Assembly: GCA_022704925.1 (NCBI GenBank)
Contig: JAKJFK010000051.1
Span: 1-9,742, forward strand
Length of the DNA stretch: 9,742 bases
Reading direction: 5' to 3'
Origin: a candidate division TA06 bacterium
GTDB lineage: Bacteria; Ratteibacteria; UBA8468; MWAK01
Positions 6,485 through 9,742 of the stretch are shown in pieces. Position 1 is the stretch's first letter. Each line of letters opens with the position of its first letter. The notes beneath the pieces were generated by a model. That model searched no databases. It worked only from the letters and a program-made list of their open reading frames with translations, and was not told the origin of the DNA. The translations under genes were made by a program, and so were the position numbers.

Positions 6485-7444
6485 TCATTCGCCTTGAAGC
6501 GAATAATCCTTGCAGAAGTCCCAGATCACCTGGGCGCCGTTGATATCCATGCACTTGTTTCCCAGCAGGATATAGCGCAGCAAGGTCCGGGCCCCGGGAA
6601 AACTGTGGCCGCCGCCCTGGATGGCGTAAAGAATGACCGGGGGCCGATCCCCTTCCGAGCGGTAGGCGGAGACCTCCACGCGGCACCCGTCCGTGGAGAC
6701 CCGGTCCGGAAGCTGATTCTTTTCAACCGGACCGTTCAGCCCGTTGGCCTTGACCCAGAAGGCGACCGTTGATTCGGTCGAAAGAACATCGCCGTAATCC
6801 TTGCCGAAGACCCGCACCGCCCCACCCTTCCAGGGGACCAGCGGATCCCGGGTGCCGTTCATGATAAGAACCGGCAGGGGACGGACCGGGCGGGCGGAAG
6901 CGAGCCGGTCGGGAAGGTTGGCAACCACGGCCGCGATGGCGGCGACCCGGTCTCCGAGTTCGATGCCCAGGCGCAGGGTCATCATGCCGCCGTTGGAGAC
7001 CCCCATGACGTAAACCCGCCGGCGGTCAATCGAGAACTCCCGGAACAACTCGTCGATGACCGCGCCGATGAAACCGACATCATCCACGCTGGAATTGTCC
7101 CGCCGGCGGAACGACTTGCCGCGGCCGTCATTCCACTGTCCCTGGAGACCGAAGGGATAAACGACAATGAAATTTTCCCGATCGGCAATCTCGTTGTAAC
7201 CGCTGCCGGAGGCCATTACCTGGGCGCCGGCCCCGTCACCGCCGTGCAGCACGAAGAGGACCGGAAGCGGCCGGACGGGAACGGCATTGCCGGGCAGGTG
7301 GAGGGAATAGCTGCGCCGCCGTCCCCCATGCGTAAGCGTCTTGCGCACGAGGCCGGTGTCATTCCCGGTCTGGTCGGCGCCGAAGGCCGGAATCGACAGC
7401 GCCAGCAGGAGAATCGCGCCAATCAAAACCCGAGTTTTCCTCAT
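6485..7444 (-). CDS. Secreted LpqC / polyhydroxybutyrate depolymerase-like esterase (CE1-type alpha/beta hydrolase)
   Basis: From the ATG at 7444 the protein is 319 residues with a clean signal peptide (MRKTRVLIGAILLLALS, then PAFGAD). The mature part is an alpha/beta hydrolase of the LpqC family: an oxyanion-hole HGG (67-69), the WNDGRG motif (104-109), a nucleophile elbow GVSNGG with Ser150, the acid Asp200 in NGTRDPLVPW, and His280 in GGGHSFPG. Family members cleave ester bonds in polyhydroxyalkanoates, feruloylated or acetylated polysaccharides and small esters; the substrate here cannot be told. AAAGGA lies eight bases upstream (7453-7458). In-frame starts exist at 7483 (ATG, GGAG six bases upstream) and 7495 (TTG), but the added codons include ATA and TTA, unlike the rest, and look like leader. 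A promoter lies at 7516-7544. This is the first gene of the leftward operon. Confidence 0.9.
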   Translation of the reverse strand: MRKTRVLIGAILLLALSIPAFGADQTGNDTGLVRKTLTHGGRRRSYSLHLPGNAVPVRPLPVLFVLHGGDGAGAQVMASGSGYNEIADRENFIVVYPFGLQGQWNDGRGKSFRRRDNSSVDDVGFIGAVIDELFREFSIDRRRVYVMGVSNGGMMTLRLGIELGDRVAAIAAVVANLPDRLASARPVRPLPVLIMNGTRDPLVPWKGGAVRVFGKDYGDVLSTESTVAFWVKANGLNGPVEKNQLPDRVSTDGCRVEVSAYRSEGDRPPVILYAIQGGGHSFPGARTLLRYILLGNKCMDINGAQVIWDFCKDYSLQGE

Positions 7445-7515
7445 GCCGCCCATCCTTTCGGTTAAACGCTTCTTTATCCTCATTAAACTCTCCAACGGCT
7501 GCGTGCTTCTCTTAA

Positions 7516-7544
7516 AATTTATGATTTTTCCGGGCCGCTGTCAA
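7516..7544 (-). promoter_or_regulatory. Sigma70-type promoter of the esterase operon
   Basis: On the minus strand TTGACA (7544-7539) and TAAATT (7521-7516) are separated by 17 bp. Transcription should start near 7509, about 65 nt before the ATG at 7444. It is divergent from the sulfatase promoter at 7606-7634. Confidence 0.8.
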
Positions 7545-7545
7545 A

Positions 7546-7603
7546 CCTTCCCGAAGCGCGGACAGTTAAAACGGGAAGGACCGGATCAGGAAAGAAACGG
7601 TCC
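7546..7603. promoter_or_regulatory. Pair of inverted repeats between the divergent promoters (candidate operators)
   Basis: CCTTCCCG (7546-7553) and CGGGAAGG (7572-7579) form a perfect 8-bp inverted repeat directly beside the -35 box of the esterase promoter. GGACCG (7578-7583) and CGGTCC (7598-7603) form a second inverted repeat ending two bases before the -35 box of the sulfatase promoter. The two share GG at 7578-7579. The placement suggests operators or activator sites, but no regulator gene is in the window and short inverted repeats arise by chance in GC-rich DNA. Confidence 0.4.
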
Positions 7604-7605
7604 GT

Positions 7606-7634
7606 TTGACACCCCCATTCCGGTTAAATAAAAT
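7606..7634 (+). promoter_or_regulatory. Sigma70-type promoter of the sulfatase / DUF1284-like pair
   Basis: A perfect TTGACA (7606-7611) and TAAAAT (7629-7634) are separated by 17 bp. Transcription should start near 7641, leaving a leader of about 90 nt before the ATG at 7730. The -10 box overlaps a CCGGTTAAA motif (7620-7628) that recurs at 7698-7706. Confidence 0.82.
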
Positions 7635-7676
7635 ATCTTGAAGTACCAGGACCGCCTTTCCCAAACTCTCAGCACC

Positions 7677-7691
7677 CGGAAAATTTTTCCG
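7677..7691. promoter_or_regulatory. 15-nt palindrome in the sulfatase leader (candidate operator)
   Basis: CGGAAAA (7677-7683), a central T, then TTTTCCG (7685-7691) make a perfect odd-length palindrome. It lies about 40-50 bp downstream of the predicted transcript start and 38 bp before the start codon, a position where a repressor could block transcription. It has no T-tract of its own that would make it a terminator. Confidence 0.4.
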
Positions 7692-7729
7692 CGTCAACCG
7701 GTTAAACATTGATTTAAAAAGGAGCCAGA

Positions 7730-9142
7730 ATGGCCGGCAGAAAAAATCCGGACATCATCGTGATCGTATCCGACTCGCTTCGCCAGGATCACGTTAGTTA
7801 CTACGCCGGCCAGGATTCGCCGGCGCCGACCCCGCACATCGACGCCCTGCTTAAGGAAGGCGTCGCCTTTGACAACATGTATCCCGAAGGACTGCCGACC
7901 ATCCCGGTCCGCACCGAGTGGGTCACCGGCAACGGCACCCTGACTGGACGCTCCTGGCAGCCGCTGGCCGACACCGACGTGACCGCCGCCGAAATCCTGC
8001 GACGCGAAGGGTATCTCACCGCCCTGATCACCGATGTTTACCACTACTTCAAACCCGGCCAGAACTTCCACCGGGGATACCATGAATGGCAGTGGATCCG
8101 GGGCCAGGAGTACGATGCCTGCCGGACCACCCCGCCGCGGAAACGGCGGCTCGAGGATCACTGGAAGGAGACCTTCCCCGCCGCCTGGCGCGGTCCCGTA
8201 CAGATCGTTTGCCAGAATCTCGACGAGGCCCGGCTGGCCAGGGACTTTCCCTGTTACCGGACCTTCGAGACGGCCGCCGACTGGCTCCGCCGCAACCGCG
8301 GGCAGTCGCAGCCGGTCTTCCTCTGGGTGGAGACCTTTGATCCCCACGAACCCTGGACGCCGCCGGCGGAGTTTGACACCTTCAAGGACCCGGCCTACCG
8401 GGGCAAGGACTTCATCCTGCCGCCGGGCGGGGAGGCCGCCGCTTATTTCAGCCCGGAGGAGATCAAGCGGATCCGCTCGCTTTACGCCGGCGAGGTGGCC
8501 TACGTGGATGCCATGGTCGGCGAGTTCGTGAAGGCCCTGAAAGAAAACGGGCGCTACGAGAGCAGCCTGATCTTCTTCCTCTCCGACCACGGCCATCCGC
8601 TGGCCGACCACGGCAAGTTCCTGAAGGGGCCGGACCGGCTGCATTCCGAACTGCTCAAGGTTCCCTTCGGGTTCAAGCTGCCCGGCGGGGAATACGGCGG
8701 CCGGCGTCTAACCAGGATCGCCCAGTTCCCGGACGTGCTCCCGACCCTGCTGGATGCCGCCGGCCTCGGGAACAACACCTTCGACATGCAGGGCGGTTCG
8801 CTGCTGCCGCTGGTCCGGGGCGAGGTGGAAATGGTCAGGAAGGCCGCCGTCTCCGGCTATCACAAGGGGCAGGACCGCTGCATCCGCAACGAAAAATGGA
8901 GCCTCGTCCTGCGCCCGGAAGGACAGCCGGATGAGCTGTACGACCTTGAAAAGGACCCGCGGGAGACCCGGAACCTGATCGAGGCGCACCGCGAAACCGC
9001 GCTGGAGTTGAAGGCCCATTTCGGCGCCGCCTATACCGGCGCCAGCCGGCCGGTCAAGGGGTTGCAGGGCTCCTTTGAAGTGGCTGACACCGCGGCGACC
9101 GGGGACTTGAACGCGCAAAAACGGGAGTCGAAGAAGAATTAA
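7730..9142 (+). CDS. Cytoplasmic sulfatase-fold hydrolase with Thr at the nucleophile position
   Basis: This 470-residue protein has no signal peptide and belongs to the alkaline phosphatase/sulfatase superfamily. The N-terminal metal motif is IVIVSDSLRQDHVSYY (D15, D20). The second metal site is SDHGHPLADHGKFLKG (D286, H287, K299), followed by HSELLKVPFGF, which corresponds to the usual YE..RVPL segment. FDPHEPW (His206) is also typical, as is the C-terminal ELYDLEKDPRETRNL. The sulfatase signature C/S-x-P-x-R appears as T-I-P-V-R (57-61), so the residue normally converted to formylglycine is Thr. Thr is the nucleophile in some phosphodiesterases of this superfamily, so this may be a phospho- or phosphonate-ester hydrolase, or a sulfatase-like enzyme with an altered mechanism. 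AAAGGAG (7718-7724) lies five bases before the ATG. The DUF1284-like gene follows after 75 bp and probably shares the transcript. Confidence 0.9.
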   Translation: MAGRKNPDIIVIVSDSLRQDHVSYYAGQDSPAPTPHIDALLKEGVAFDNMYPEGLPTIPVRTEWVTGNGTLTGRSWQPLADTDVTAAEILRREGYLTALITDVYHYFKPGQNFHRGYHEWQWIRGQEYDACRTTPPRKRRLEDHWKETFPAAWRGPVQIVCQNLDEARLARDFPCYRTFETAADWLRRNRGQSQPVFLWVETFDPHEPWTPPAEFDTFKDPAYRGKDFILPPGGEAAAYFSPEEIKRIRSLYAGEVAYVDAMVGEFVKALKENGRYESSLIFFLSDHGHPLADHGKFLKGPDRLHSELLKVPFGFKLPGGEYGGRRLTRIAQFPDVLPTLLDAAGLGNNTFDMQGGSLLPLVRGEVEMVRKAAVSGYHKGQDRCIRNEKWSLVLRPEGQPDELYDLEKDPRETRNLIEAHRETALELKAHFGAAYTGASRPVKGLQGSFEVADTAATGDLNAQKRESKKN

Positions 9143-9217
9143 AAACGGGGAACCGGGGCCTTCGTCACCGCCCGAACCGGCGAAAAACCGCCCCGGCCAA
9201 GGAAAGGAAGGCTAAGG

Positions 9218-9688
9218 ATGATCATTATCAAGCCGCATCACCTGGTTGACATCATAACCGATTTCGGAGCCGGGATCACCGATCCCGAACCGCATCCTTA
9301 CGGCCACGCGGTGCACAGCGTCACCAGGGAAATCCTCGCCAACCCGGACGTGGAACTCGGGATGGAATGGGGCGCCGATGACATCTGCCGGCCCTGCCGT
9401 CACAACCTCGAGGGTCTCTGCGACGACGTGATCGACACCTCCTACCGTCCGGCGGCCCCGAAGTCAAAGCGGGAATGGAACCTGCTCCTGGACCGGCGCT
9501 GGTCGGAAAGGCTTGGGCTGCGGCCGGACGAGCGGCTGACGGCCCGGGAATTCTGTGCGCGCCTCCGCGACCGGGCCGGCGATGTCAGCGACATCTACCG
9601 GGAACTGCCCGGGGATCGGATCGCGACCCGGCAGGCCAACCTGGAACTGGGCGTTCGGAAACTCCTGGAAAAGCCGGCCAAAGCATAA
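9218..9688 (+). CDS. DUF1284-like Cys/His-rich small protein
   Basis: This 156-residue cytoplasmic protein resembles DUF1284 proteins, which have been suggested to bind an iron-sulfur cluster or metal. It opens IIIKPHHLVDI, matching the family's R/KPHHLL start, and contains ADDICRPCRHNLEGLCDD (53-70), with Cys57, Cys60 and Cys68 in a CxxC-x7-C array. Further possible ligands are His7, His8, His26, His30, His33 and Cys113. The family motif is usually HHLLC; here Asp11 follows HHLV, so that Cys is absent. No catalytic role is known. The start is supported by AGGAAG seven bases before the ATG. The gene lies 75 bp after the sulfatase gene on the same strand with no terminator between them, so the two are probably cotranscribed. 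No clear terminator is visible before the window ends. Confidence 0.8.
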   Translation: MIIIKPHHLVDIITDFGAGITDPEPHPYGHAVHSVTREILANPDVELGMEWGADDICRPCRHNLEGLCDDVIDTSYRPAAPKSKREWNLLLDRRWSERLGLRPDERLTAREFCARLRDRAGDVSDIYRELPGDRIATRQANLELGVRKLLEKPAKA

Positions 9689-9742
9689 GGACTTCCGGGC
9701 CGGGGACGGCAACCAAAAGCTTAAGCTTCCGGACCGAACCGC

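Noticed and set aside
7694-8644. Leftward open frame of 316 codons
   Set aside because: Antisense shadow of the sulfatase-fold gene, which has clear family motifs and a promoter.
9143-9217. CCGGGGC / GCCCCGG complementary arms between the sulfatase and DUF1284-like genes
   Set aside because: Seven-bp arms about 30 nt apart with no T-tract do not support a terminator; expected by chance in this composition.
9717-9728. AAGCTTAAGCTT palindrome near the window end
   Set aside because: A short self-complementary stretch with no loop and no T-tract; not a terminator or recognisable site by itself.

Overview
The window is GC-rich chromosomal DNA from a Gram-negative bacterium. The evidence is an outer-membrane beta-barrel ending in Phe, an AsmA-like envelope protein, several Sec signal peptides, sigma70-type promoters and strong Shine-Dalgarno sites. 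CFI-box C-terminal domains, a PKD protein, a sulfatase-fold enzyme and a DUF1284-like protein together recall Desulfobacterota, PVC-group or related environmental lineages. I cannot fix the phylum from sequence alone. No rRNA, tRNA, CRISPR array, insertion sequence or phage gene was seen, and six genes fill almost all of the window.

Left part (1-2770): two CFI-box genes converge. The rightward gene enters from outside the window. It carries the last part of a CFI-box membrane tail and runs on, without a stop, through an internal signal-peptide-like segment into an outer-membrane beta-barrel (to 1036). The leftward gene (2661 to 1237) encodes a signal peptide, seven propeller-type repeats, an acidic linker and a complete CFI-box tail. 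Each gene ends at its own intrinsic terminator in the 200-bp gap. The leftward gene also has its own near-consensus promoter.

Middle part (2794-7444, leftward): a probable three-gene operon. It encodes a secreted CE1/LpqC-type esterase, a short AsmA-like protein, and an 808-residue secreted protein with an unrecognised N-terminal domain followed by Ig-like and PKD domains. The likely theme is work on an extracellular polymer or the cell envelope; the substrate is unknown.

Right part (7516-9688): a divergent regulatory region separates the operon from a rightward pair. The pair is a cytoplasmic alkaline-phosphatase-superfamily protein annotated by fold as a sulfatase, with Thr in place of the usual Cys/Ser nucleophile, and a DUF1284-like Cys/His-rich small protein. 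Two TTGACA-17-bp promoters lie back to back, with inverted repeats beside each -35 box, a 15-nt palindrome in the sulfatase leader and a recurring CGGTTAAA motif.

The points most worth following are the in-frame CFI-box/barrel fusion, the Thr-nucleophile sulfatase homologue with its DUF1284-like partner, and the unknown N-terminal domain of the PKD protein.
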